DNA of 64,000 nt, taken from positions 186,001-250,000 of the forward strand of contig CAWBBR010000008.1 in the NCBI GenBank assembly GCA_963787045.1, written 5' to 3'. A program made the position numbers and the translations under genes. Below the pieces are notes generated by a model, which made no database searches, was not told the DNA's origin, and saw only the letters and a list, made by a program, of their open reading frames with translations. Source of the DNA: DATJGR01 sp963787045. Lineage in GTDB: Bacteria; Pseudomonadota; Gammaproteobacteria; Pseudomonadales; Azotimanducaceae. This document shows, piece by piece, positions 36,150 to 44,210 of this stretch. Within the stretch, counting starts at the first letter, position 1. Each line of letters starts with the position of its first letter.

Positions 36150-36959
36150 ATGGCCACTTCCGTCATCGCTACCGATCAGACGCATTTCGCATGGGGCGAT
36201 CTCGTCGACGATCTCAACCGGCTGCTGCGCTTACGCACCACGCCGATCGGCATGAAACTGTTCGAACACCGCGCCGACATGGAAGCGATTCCGAAGATCC
36301 GCAGACCTACCGCGATTCACACCACCGACCAGATCGTCGGGCAAGCGGCGCGCAACGGCTGGACCGTCGGCATCACCGCGGAGGATCTCGTCGGCGCGCA
36401 ATGCTCGACGGTGATCGGCCTGCATCCGCGCAGCGACGAATGGCTCACCGGTAAGAACATGGCCGGTGTGTGGTTTTCCAATCGCGAAGAGTCGAGCGCG
36501 CACCAGCACGCGATGGACGTGGTGCCGTTCGGCCGTTACGAGGCAATGGCGGTGAGTCCGCTCGCAGCGGGCCGACTGAACCCGCCGGACATCTGTCTGA
36601 TCTACGCAACACCGGCGCAGATGATCCTGTTTATCAATGGTTTACAGTGGACTGGTTACAAGAAGCTGAACTGGGGCTGCGTCGGCGAATCGGCGTGCGC
36701 GGATTCGTGGGGGCGCGCACTGGCAACCGGCGAGCCGAGCCTTTCCATTCCGTGTTTCGCCGAACGGCGCTACGGCGGCGTGATGGAAGACGAGCTGTTG
36801 ATGGCGTTGCCGCCGGCATTTCTGCCGAAAGTGGTCGCGGGGCTCGACGCGCTGTCGCGCAACGGACTGCGCTATCCGATTGCGCCTTATGGCGTGAACA
36901 GCGACGCACGCGCCGGGATGGGAGTCAGCTATTCCGATCGCAAACCGGCTTCAGCGTAG
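36150..36959 (+). CDS. DUF169 family protein
   Basis: 269 residues from ATG 36150. Conserved DUF169 pieces are LRLRTTPIGMKLFEHRADME, the Cys-bearing EDLVGAQCSTVIGLH, PFGRYEAMAVSPLAAGRLNP, PDICLIYATPAQMILFINGL and SLSIPCFAERRYGGVMEDEL. The family occurs in anaerobes, archaea and many environmental proteobacteria, sometimes with several conserved cysteines; no enzymatic activity is established. It is followed 24 bases later by the macro-domain gene, so an operon is likely. Confidence 0.85.
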   Translation: MATSVIATDQTHFAWGDLVDDLNRLLRLRTTPIGMKLFEHRADMEAIPKIRRPTAIHTTDQIVGQAARNGWTVGITAEDLVGAQCSTVIGLHPRSDEWLTGKNMAGVWFSNREESSAHQHAMDVVPFGRYEAMAVSPLAAGRLNPPDICLIYATPAQMILFINGLQWTGYKKLNWGCVGESACADSWGRALATGEPSLSIPCFAERRYGGVMEDELLMALPPAFLPKVVAGLDALSRNGLRYPIAPYGVNSDARAGMGVSYSDRKPASA

Positions 36960-36982
36960 CGCACCTTAGCGAGACCGTTGGG

Positions 36983-37493
36983 ATGGCCGCATCTCTAAGG
37001 GCATTGCAGGCCGACATCACTACACTCGTGGTGGACGCAATCGTCAACGCCGCAAACTCGTCGCTGCTCGGGGGCGGCGGAGTCGATGGCGCGATACATC
37101 GCGCTGCAGGACCGGAACTGCTGCGCGAATGCCGGCAGCTCGGCGGCTGCGAGACCGGCGACGCCAAACTCACGCAGCGGTTACCGCCTGCCGGCCAGAT
37201 ACGTCATCCACACGGTGGGACCGGTCTGGCGCGGCGGCCGGCAAGGCGAACCCGAACTGTTGGCGTCGTGCTACCAGCGCGCGCTCGAACTGGCTGCGTC
37301 ACACGACGTCGCTACCATCGCGATACCGAGCATCAGCACGGGCATTTACGGTTATCCGGTCGAACGTGCCGCAGAGATCGCGGTAGCAACGGTGCGACGC
37401 TCGACGAAGCAGTCGACCTGCGTCGCCGAGGTCATCTTCTGCTGCTTCTCCTCCGCCGACCTGCAGGTCTATCAGCGCGTGCTCGCGCAGTAG
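36983..37493 (+). pseudogene. Macro-domain (ADP-ribose-binding) protein, frame break near 37178
   Basis: ATG 36983 begins MAASLRALQADITTLVVDAI with the adenine-contacting Asp11-Ile12, then VNAANSSLLGGGGVDGAIHR (21-40), the ribose/phosphate loop of MacroD-type O-acetyl-ADP-ribose deacetylases. After ETGDAKLTQ the frame fails; LPARYVIHTVGPVWRGG and SISTGIYGYPVERAAEIA, the second phosphate loop, are in the +1 frame and end at TAG 37493. One base at CAGCGGTTAC (37175-37184) restores CAG GGT TAC and about 169 residues. It probably removes ADP-ribose esters or binds ADP-ribose. Confidence 0.82.
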
Positions 37494-37505
37494 CTGATCG
37501 ACCGT

Positions 37506-38549
37506 TCAGCCCGCCGCCGCCACCGCCGGGTTCAGATCCGAAATTGCATCGAACTCGCGCAGTATCCGTTCGCCGTGCGGATGATTGAGAATGCGCGCCT
37601 TGATCAATTCGTACTGCTGCATCGCCGCCAATCGCGGTTGCTCGACGGTCGCCCAGTTGATCAGACCGCTCCAGAACCGATCGATCACGGCCGCGCCTCG
37701 CAGTTCGCCGCCGTCGACGGTCTTGAACGTCACCGTTCGAAGCTCGCCGAGATACAGCCGTAGCGACCGCACGTGAATCTCTTCGTCGGTGCGGATCCGC
37801 TCGATGATTTCGGCCGCCTCTTCTGCCGCGGGTCGTCGATCGGCGAACAGATCGGCCGTGCGAAACACCTTCTGCGTGATGGCGAAGCCGATCTCGGCGC
37901 GGAACTCGATCAGCAGCAGATTCATCAGGAACGAGAGCATCCCTTCGTATTCCGGCGGCAGTTCCGGCATCCAGCGCCGCCCTGCTTCGGGACGACTGAT
38001 ACTGGCCGGCGGCTCGATGTCCGGAAACGCGCCGTTTTCGAATACCAGATCGCGCGCGACGAACCACATCACGTCGTGGCCGCCAATCGACTTCTCCGGT
38101 TCGCCGCCTTCGTCGAGCCCGTGCGCGGTCAACAGACCCTTGTTCAGGTGACCGATCGACATCTGCGAAATGTCTTCCTTGATGACCTTCTGCAGGTCCG
38201 GGAATTTGATGTCGGCGATGGCCCGGCCGCGCCCCTCGATCTTGCCGGTGGTGGTGAGACCGTTCCAGAACGTCTGCGGTAAACCGCTGCGGATCAGCAG
38301 CCGTTGCTGATCGACGTTCGGCATGCGTGCGCCGGTGAGCAACGACGCATCGGCGCCGAACAGATCGCCGCCGCGCTGACGCAATGCCGCGGTCCACGCG
38401 TCGAGCGCTTCGTTGCGCAGCCTGGCGCGCGGCGGAACGTAGACGCCGTTCGCGTCGAACCCGCCGTGCATGCGGCGTCCGTCGATCACGTGCGGCTTCG
38501 CGTAGTCGTGATTGCTCATCAGTTCGGCTTCGGTGTAGACGAGTTTCAC
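37506..38549 (-). CDS. Uncharacterised protein, possible ferritin-like metal-binding fold
   Basis: 347 residues from GTG 38549 (AGGTAAG upstream). I do not recognise a named family. The C-terminal half has long helices with MLSFLMNLLLIEFRAEIGFA and IERIRTDEEIHVRSLRLYLG; the latter contains an ExxH (EEIH) of the type that binds iron in ferritin-like oxidases, and the former supplies Glu residues. Only one ExxH is seen, so a di-iron site is a guess. The N-terminal half (RMPNVDQQRLLIRSGLPQTF) has no known motif. It lies after a PPOX-like flavoprotein gene on the same strand. Confidence 0.6.
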   Translation of the reverse strand: MKLVYTEAELMSNHDYAKPHVIDGRRMHGGFDANGVYVPPRARLRNEALDAWTAALRQRGGDLFGADASLLTGARMPNVDQQRLLIRSGLPQTFWNGLTTTGKIEGRGRAIADIKFPDLQKVIKEDISQMSIGHLNKGLLTAHGLDEGGEPEKSIGGHDVMWFVARDLVFENGAFPDIEPPASISRPEAGRRWMPELPPEYEGMLSFLMNLLLIEFRAEIGFAITQKVFRTADLFADRRPAAEEAAEIIERIRTDEEIHVRSLRLYLGELRTVTFKTVDGGELRGAAVIDRFWSGLINWATVEQPRLAAMQQYELIKARILNHPHGERILREFDAISDLNPAVAAAG

Positions 38550-38603
38550 TGGACTTACCTCGATTTGGACTGCGATGAATTCTTGGAGCGGCTCGGAATC
38601 AAG

Positions 38604-39161
38604 TCAAATGCGGGCGAGCCAGTCGACCCCTGTCAGACCATCGAGGCTCTGCGCGTTGGTGTCGCGCTGATACTCGACGACGCCGGCGGGTCCTTTCTTC
38701 TCGGCCCACTTCGTCAGCGCTTCGCGTTCGGCGACGAAATCCATCCGCGGCACCGCGTAGCCGCACGAATCGCTCAACCGGATCAGATCGATCCTGATGA
38801 CGCTGCGCACGCCCAGTTGCGGCGGAAATTTGGCGACCAACGCATCGAATTCCGCCTCGCCCGGATGCACGACGGTGCCGCGTCCCTGCAGGCGGACGAT
38901 GCGCGGTGGTCCGTCGAACGCGCACAGCATGAGAATGATGCGGCCGTTCTCTTTGAGGTGGGCGATCGTCTCCACGCCACTGCCGGTGAGGTCGAGATAC
39001 GCGACGGTGCGGTCGTCGAGCACGCGCAGCGAATCGAGCCCCTTCGGGGAACAGTTGACGAGTCCGTCGTCGGCGCGCGGCGCGGTGGCGACGAAGAACA
39101 CGTGTTGGCGCTCGATCCAGCCGCGCAACTGCGCATCGATCCGTTCGAACACATCGGCCAT
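38604..39161 (-). CDS. Pyridoxamine 5'-phosphate oxidase-like FMN-binding protein 1
   Basis: 185 residues from ATG 39161 (GGAAGG upstream). The split-barrel pattern is FFVATAPRADDGLVNCSPKG, AYLDLTGSGVETIAHLKENG and IILMLCAFDGPPRIVRLQGR, with the Gly-Arg-Gly that closes the FMN pocket. Relatives include F420- and heme-linked oxidoreductases. The C-terminal extension (CGYAVPRMDFVAEREALTKW) is typical of a subfamily of unknown substrate. Divergent from the transporter at 39261. Confidence 0.87.
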   Translation of the reverse strand: MADVFERIDAQLRGWIERQHVFFVATAPRADDGLVNCSPKGLDSLRVLDDRTVAYLDLTGSGVETIAHLKENGRIILMLCAFDGPPRIVRLQGRGTVVHPGEAEFDALVAKFPPQLGVRSVIRIDLIRLSDSCGYAVPRMDFVAEREALTKWAEKKGPAGVVEYQRDTNAQSLDGLTGVDWLARI

Positions 39162-39260
39162 TGCAGCCTTCCTTCCATGACGTTGCGGATTGCCGGACAG
39201 CATGCCAGCCCGTATAACGATCGGGACGCACGATATCGTAAATCCGGGGGAGAGACGGAA

Positions 39261-40643
39261 TTGACGAATCCCGAGGCGCGCACCACGCCCGCCCTGTCTA
39301 CGACCAAAATCTGGATCTACGGTTCACTCGGTTTTCCGCTCGCTCTGCTCGGTTATCCGCTCGGCATCTGGCTGCCGCGCGCTTACGCCACCTACATCGG
39401 CATCGCCACCGAGAACGTCGGCACGATCATGATCCTCGCGTCGATCTTCGACGCGATCACCGATCCGGTGATGGGATTTGCGTCGGACCGGTTCCGTACG
39501 CGCTGGGGACGCCGGCGCGTGTGGGTATTCATCGGCGCGCCGTTTCTGCTGGCCGCGCTCGTCTACCTGCTGAACCCGTCGGTAGGCGACGGTGTGTTCT
39601 ATCTCGGCGGCTGGTTCGTCTTCCTGCGCATCGGCACCACCATGGTCGGTACGCCGTACGGTGCATGGGGCGCCGAGCTATCGGGTGAGTACCACACGCG
39701 CACGCGCATCGTGTCGGTGCGCGAAGTGTTCGTGCTGCTGGGTCTGATCGGGGCGGCGCTCGTGCCCGCCCTCGTCGAATGGGTGCATGGCGCCGATACC
39801 ACCGCGGTACAGGTGTTGAATGCGTACACCTGGCCGGTCGTGATTCTGTTGCCGCTGCTGACGATTCTGGTGGTGACGCGCGTACCGGAACCGCCGCCCA
39901 GCGCGCGCGAGGGACGCGTACCCTTCGCGGCCTCGTTGGCCCTGATGTATCGCAACAAGCTGTTCATGCGACTGATCGCGATCGAGCTGTGCATCGCCGG
40001 CGGCGAAGCGTTCCGCAACGCGTTGTCGCTGTTCTTCATGCAGGACTACATCGGCGTGCCGCGCGCGGGTCAGCTGTATCTCGTCTACTTCGGCATGGGG
40101 CTCGTCGCGATTCCGTTCTGGAGTTATCTCGCGCGGGAGTTCGGCAAGCACCGATCGCTTGCCGCCGCGATCGTCTTCGTGAGCGCGGTCAGCATCGCGA
40201 TTTTCAACCTGCAGCACGGTCAGCTGACCGCGTTCTACGTGCTGTTCGCGTTGAAAGGATTCTGCTTCGGATCGTTCGCGTATCTGCCGCGCGCGATGAT
40301 GGCCGACGTCATCGATCTCGACACGTTGAAGTCCGGCGACGCACGCACCGGCGGCTACTTTGCGATCCTCGGCTTCATGAGCAAGCTGGCGTTGTCGGTC
40401 GGCGGTGTCGCGCTGATTGCGCTGTCGTGGGTCGGCTACGACACCGGTAAAGGCGCAGTTCACGACGCCGCTGCGCTCCATTGGCTCGCGGTGTTGTACG
40501 CCATCGTCCCAACGATCGCCTTCATGTTCGGTCTGTATCTGTGCTGGACCTGGCCGCTGACCCGCTCGAAACACCAGAAACTGCAGCGCTTGCTGGAAAC
40601 GAGACAGAATCGCCTGAAGCGCGGCGCCGCCGTGTCGGTATAA
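39261..40643 (+). CDS. GPH-family MFS transporter 2
   Basis: 460 residues, starting at a TTG (39261) that is the only in-frame start with a good ribosome site (GGGGGAGAG). About twelve helices. MelB-like motifs include SIFDAITDPVMGFASDRFRT, the loop RWGRRRVWVFIGAPFLLAAL and, in the second half, PRAMMADVIDLDTLKSGDAR, which corresponds to the conserved Asp-rich cytoplasmic loop. The substrate, a glycoside or small metabolite, is unknown. It is followed 28 bases later by a PPOX-like gene and the glpD operon. Confidence 0.88.
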   Translation: MTNPEARTTPALSTTKIWIYGSLGFPLALLGYPLGIWLPRAYATYIGIATENVGTIMILASIFDAITDPVMGFASDRFRTRWGRRRVWVFIGAPFLLAALVYLLNPSVGDGVFYLGGWFVFLRIGTTMVGTPYGAWGAELSGEYHTRTRIVSVREVFVLLGLIGAALVPALVEWVHGADTTAVQVLNAYTWPVVILLPLLTILVVTRVPEPPPSAREGRVPFAASLALMYRNKLFMRLIAIELCIAGGEAFRNALSLFFMQDYIGVPRAGQLYLVYFGMGLVAIPFWSYLAREFGKHRSLAAAIVFVSAVSIAIFNLQHGQLTAFYVLFALKGFCFGSFAYLPRAMMADVIDLDTLKSGDARTGGYFAILGFMSKLALSVGGVALIALSWVGYDTGKGAVHDAAALHWLAVLYAIVPTIAFMFGLYLCWTWPLTRSKHQKLQRLLETRQNRLKRGAAVSV

Positions 40644-40671
40644 TCGCGCCTTCGCTGCTGTCCCGATTGCC

Positions 40672-41178
40672 ATGCCCCGCCTGACCACCGCCGAACGGGC
40701 CGCTTTTCTCGCCGAGCCCGGCGTACTGATGCGCATCGCCGTGGTGCGCGCAGACGGCAGCCCGCTGGTAACGCCGTTGTGGTTCATCCACGAAGACGAC
40801 GCCATCTACTTCACGCCGCGCGCTCACTCCGAGTGGTACGGCTGCCTGAAACGAGATCCGCGCGTGGCGCTGTGCATCGACGAACAACCGCTGCCGTATC
40901 GCAAAGTCACGGTGGAAGGCGAAGCCGAGCTGATCCACGACCTCGGCGCCGACGACGTCTGGCGCGACCGTTATCGTCGCATCGCGCGCCGCTACGTCCC
41001 GGCCGACGCGGCCGAGGCCTACATCCACACCACCATCGATCAACCGAGAGCGCTGTTTCGCGTGGCATTCGCGCGCGCCAACGTGCGCGGCTGGCGCATG
41101 CCGTTGGGCGACGAGCCCGGCGACGGCATCTGGCATCAACGTTATTACGTCGAAGGGAGTCGACTGAAGCAAAAATGA
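40672..41178 (+). CDS. Pyridoxamine 5'-phosphate oxidase-like FMN-binding protein 2
   Basis: 168 residues from ATG 40672. The split-barrel segments VLMRIAVVRADGSPLVTPLW, YFTPRAHSEWYGCLKRDPRV and ALCIDEQPLPYRKVTVEGEA are diagnostic of the PPOX class 2 fold, a dimeric FMN- or F420-binding flavoprotein. Its TGA overlaps the ATG of glpD (ATGA), so it is translationally coupled to the glycerol-phosphate operon. An oxidoreductase role in that operon is plausible but unproven. Confidence 0.87.
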   Translation: MPRLTTAERAAFLAEPGVLMRIAVVRADGSPLVTPLWFIHEDDAIYFTPRAHSEWYGCLKRDPRVALCIDEQPLPYRKVTVEGEAELIHDLGADDVWRDRYRRIARRYVPADAAEAYIHTTIDQPRALFRVAFARANVRGWRMPLGDEPGDGIWHQRYYVEGSRLKQK

Positions 41179-42794
41179 AGTCATCTGATCTGGATCTACG
41201 CGACCGCGCCGCGTTGTTCGCGGAACTCGGCGCCGTGAATTTCGACGTTGCAGTGATCGGCGGCGGCATCACCGGCGCCGGCATCGCGCGCGATGCGGCG
41301 ATGCGCGGGCTGTCGGTTGCACTGGTCGAAGCGCGCGATTTCGCGGCCGGAACGTCGAGCCGCTCGTCGAAGCTCGTGCACGGCGGCATCCGCTACCTGG
41401 CGCAAGGCGACATGGCGCTGGTGCGCGAAGCGGCGCTCGAGCGCAAGACGGTGCGCGAGATCGCCCCTCACCTGGCGCGGCGCACGCTGTTCATCGTGCC
41501 GGCGCGCAATCGCGCGGCGGTGGCGACGTTCCGAACCGGTCTGTGGACGTATGAAAAGCTCGGCAGCGTCGAAGCCGACGACCGCCACCAGTTGTGGACC
41601 ACCGAACGACTGGCGCAGGAGGAACCGGCGCTGGTTACCGACGAATTGTCCGGCGCAATCGTGTATCCGGAGTACGTCACCGACGACGGCAGATTGACGC
41701 TCGGCAACGTCCGCAGCGCTTCCCGCCATGGAGCCGTTGTCGCGAACTACGCCGAAGTCACCGCCATCGAGTGTGCTAACGGTACCGCGAAGGCGCTGAC
41801 GATCACCGATGCGCTCGGTCAGGGTCTCTCTGCGCAGCTGCGCGCGAAAGTGATCGTCAATGCAACGGGACCCTGGGCCGACCACATCCGCAAACTCGAA
41901 CGCGCGGACGCCGGCAATCGACTCGCGCTCACCAAGGGCGTGCATCTGGTGCTGTCTCGAGAGCGGCTGCCGATCAGGCACACCGTCACGATGACCGCCG
42001 CAGACAAACGCGGCGTTTTCGTGGTGCCGCGCGGTGGCGTCGCGTATCTCGGCACCACCGACACGTTTTATGCCGACAGCGAATACTGGCCGACGATCAC
42101 CGGCGACGACGTCGACTATCTGCTGACGGCGGCGAATCGGGTGTTCCGTACGCAACCGCTGCAACGCAGCGACGTCATCGCACTGTGGTCGGGCATTCGC
42201 CCGTTGATCGCGGAGTCCGGCAAGAAGTCGCCGTCGGAAATCTCCCGCCGCGACGAAGTGATGGAAAGCCCCGCCGGCGTCATCACGATTGCGGGCGGCA
42301 AACTGACCGCTTATCGCCGGATGGCGGAGCGGATCGTCGATCTGTGCGTGAAGCGCCTCGGCCGCAATGGTCCGGCCAGCACCACCGCCGACGAGGCGCT
42401 GCCCGGCGGGGCGTTGACCGGTTCGCCGACCGTGCTCACTCAGCAACTCGTCGATGCCGGACTCAAAACGCCAGAGGCAGAGCGGCTGACGATGCTCTAC
42501 GGCACCGAATCGGTGGCGCTGGTGAACGGCGGCATCCACGCCGAAGCGCGCCACGCGGTATTGAAAGAGGGCGCGATGACGCTCGAAGACTATTGGGTGC
42601 GGCGCAGCGCGCGCGCCCGTTTCGATCTCGACAGCGGCCTCGCGTCGCTGCGCCCGGCCGCCGATGCAATGGCGCCGCTGCTGGGTTGGTCGCAGGCGGA
42701 AGCCGATCGTCAGATCGACGCCTGCAAAGCCCTTAGAGCAATGGAACGCGCCCCGCTCGAAGGAGCCGCAATGAGCGACGGTAACGCCGCGTGA
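41175..42794 (+). CDS. glpD: Glycerol-3-phosphate dehydrogenase (FAD, GlpD-like)
   Basis: 539 residues from ATG 41175. The FAD motif is DVAVIGGGITGAGIARDAAM, followed by FAAGTSSRSSKLVHGGIRYL, the GlpD active-site signature, and GVHLVLSRERLPIRHTVTMT, FVVPRGGVAYLGTTDTFYAD and VITIAGGKLTAYRRMAERIV. GlpD oxidises sn-glycerol-3-phosphate to DHAP and passes electrons to quinone at the inner membrane. The C-terminal cap (GTESVALVNGGIHAEARHAV, EDYWVRRSARARFDLDSGLA) is complete. It lies between a coupled PPOX-like gene and an alkylglycerone-phosphate-synthase-like oxidase, so it may serve glycerol-ether or phospholipid head-group use rather than simple glycerol growth. Confidence 0.92.
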   Translation: MKSSDLDLRDRAALFAELGAVNFDVAVIGGGITGAGIARDAAMRGLSVALVEARDFAAGTSSRSSKLVHGGIRYLAQGDMALVREAALERKTVREIAPHLARRTLFIVPARNRAAVATFRTGLWTYEKLGSVEADDRHQLWTTERLAQEEPALVTDELSGAIVYPEYVTDDGRLTLGNVRSASRHGAVVANYAEVTAIECANGTAKALTITDALGQGLSAQLRAKVIVNATGPWADHIRKLERADAGNRLALTKGVHLVLSRERLPIRHTVTMTAADKRGVFVVPRGGVAYLGTTDTFYADSEYWPTITGDDVDYLLTAANRVFRTQPLQRSDVIALWSGIRPLIAESGKKSPSEISRRDEVMESPAGVITIAGGKLTAYRRMAERIVDLCVKRLGRNGPASTTADEALPGGALTGSPTVLTQQLVDAGLKTPEAERLTMLYGTESVALVNGGIHAEARHAVLKEGAMTLEDYWVRRSARARFDLDSGLASLRPAADAMAPLLGWSQAEADRQIDACKALRAMERAPLEGAAMSDGNAA

Positions 42795-44209
42795 GCGCCT
42801 TCGTCGAGTCGCTGGCGCGACAACTCGGTGCCGCGAAGGTGCTGACAGACGCCGCGACGCTCGACGAACGCCGCCACGACTACTGGGTGCTGAGCCACCT
42901 CGACGATCTGCAGAATCGCGCCGCGCCGCGGCCGCGCTGCGTCGTTCGGCCGCACACGGTCGACGACGTGGTGACGACGGTGAACGCGTGCCGTAACGCC
43001 GGCGTCGCGATCGTGCCGTTCGGCCTGGGCAGCGGCGTGTGCGGCGGCGTGGTCGCGCATCCGGAACGCGTGCTGCTCGATCTCTCGTCGATGCATCAGA
43101 CGCGTCACATCGACCCGGTGAATCTGTTGGCGAGTTTCGACGCCGGCAAGCGCGGCAGCGACGCCGAAGACGAAGTTGCAGCAAAGGGCCTGACGATCGG
43201 CCATTGGCCCCAGTCCATTGGCGTCAGCAGCGTGGGCGGATGGATCGCCACGCGCGCGTCCGGCCAGTTCAGCACCGCGAACGGCAACATCGAAGACATC
43301 GTGTACTCGATCGAAGCCGTGCTGGCCGACGGCAGCGTCATTCATGCAGGCAAAGCGCCGCGCGCCTCGGCCGGGCCGGACCTGCGCCATCTCCTGCTCG
43401 GCAGCGAGGGCACGCTCGGCGTCATCACCGGCGTAACGCTGAGTCTCCGACGGAAACCGGAAGCACAGGACTACAGCGCGCTGCTGACCAACTCGATGCA
43501 GCAGGGATTCGATTTTCAACGCGAGCTGATCCAGCGCGGCTGGCAACCGCCGGTGATGCGCCAGTACGACCCGATCGAAGCGCAACGTTCGTTCGCAGCG
43601 AATGCGCGCGCCGACCACGGTCTGCTGATCATGGTTCACGAAGGTCCGAGCGAACGCGTTGCGGCGGAACTCGAGGCGAGCGACCAGCTCGCGCGGTCGA
43701 TGGGTCTGCACGGCGTTGCGGCCACCGCCACCACCGGCTGGCTGGACCATCGCAACACGGTGCCGCACTGGCGCGACTTCCTGGCGAAGCGCATCGTCGT
43801 CGATACCGTCGAAGTATCGGCGCCGTGGGATCGCATCGAGGCGATCTACACCGGCGTCGTCGCCGCGTTGTCGGACGTGCCGGACATTCTGAACGCGTCG
43901 GCGCACAGTTCGCACGCGTATCGCTCCGGTTTGAATCTCTACTTCTCGTTCGCGGTACGGCCGGAGGATCCCGCAGCGATGGCGGATCGTTATCGGACGT
44001 GCTGGCAGCGCATCCTCGATACAACGGCTGCGCTGGGTGGCGGCATCGCACACCATCACGGCATCGGCCGCGTGCGGGCGCCGTATCTGCATCACGATCT
44101 CGGAAACGCAGGCATTGCCGCATTGCGTCGGGTGAAAGCAGCGCTCGACCCGACCGGCATCATGAATCCCGGCGTGTTGCTACCCGATACCGACGGCCCT
44201 CCCAGCTGA
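42791..44209 (+). CDS. FAD-linked oxidase, alkylglycerone-phosphate synthase-like
   Basis: 472 residues; the GTG start overlaps the glpD stop (GTGA). The PP-loop that binds FAD is IVPFGLGSGVCGGVV (75-89). The AGPS-type segments SSVGGWIATRASGQFSTANG, AGPDLRHLLLGSEGTLGVIT and the HHHGIGR motif (His421-423) match alkyl-DHAP synthase, in which the histidines and a Tyr near the active site make the ether bond from acyl-DHAP and a fatty alcohol. Bacterial relatives may also be simple FAD-linked oxidases. The fit with GlpD, which produces DHAP, and a glycerol-kinase-like gene makes a DHAP-derived substrate likely. Confidence 0.85.
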   Translation: MSAFVESLARQLGAAKVLTDAATLDERRHDYWVLSHLDDLQNRAAPRPRCVVRPHTVDDVVTTVNACRNAGVAIVPFGLGSGVCGGVVAHPERVLLDLSSMHQTRHIDPVNLLASFDAGKRGSDAEDEVAAKGLTIGHWPQSIGVSSVGGWIATRASGQFSTANGNIEDIVYSIEAVLADGSVIHAGKAPRASAGPDLRHLLLGSEGTLGVITGVTLSLRRKPEAQDYSALLTNSMQQGFDFQRELIQRGWQPPVMRQYDPIEAQRSFAANARADHGLLIMVHEGPSERVAAELEASDQLARSMGLHGVAATATTGWLDHRNTVPHWRDFLAKRIVVDTVEVSAPWDRIEAIYTGVVAALSDVPDILNASAHSSHAYRSGLNLYFSFAVRPEDPAAMADRYRTCWQRILDTTAALGGGIAHHHGIGRVRAPYLHHDLGNAGIAALRRVKAALDPTGIMNPGVLLPDTDGPPS

Positions 44210-44210
44210 G

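Noticed and set aside
38304..39260. Long upstream extension of the second MFS frame
   Set aside because: It lies antisense to the PPOX-like gene; the transporter begins at the TTG with a clear ribosome site.
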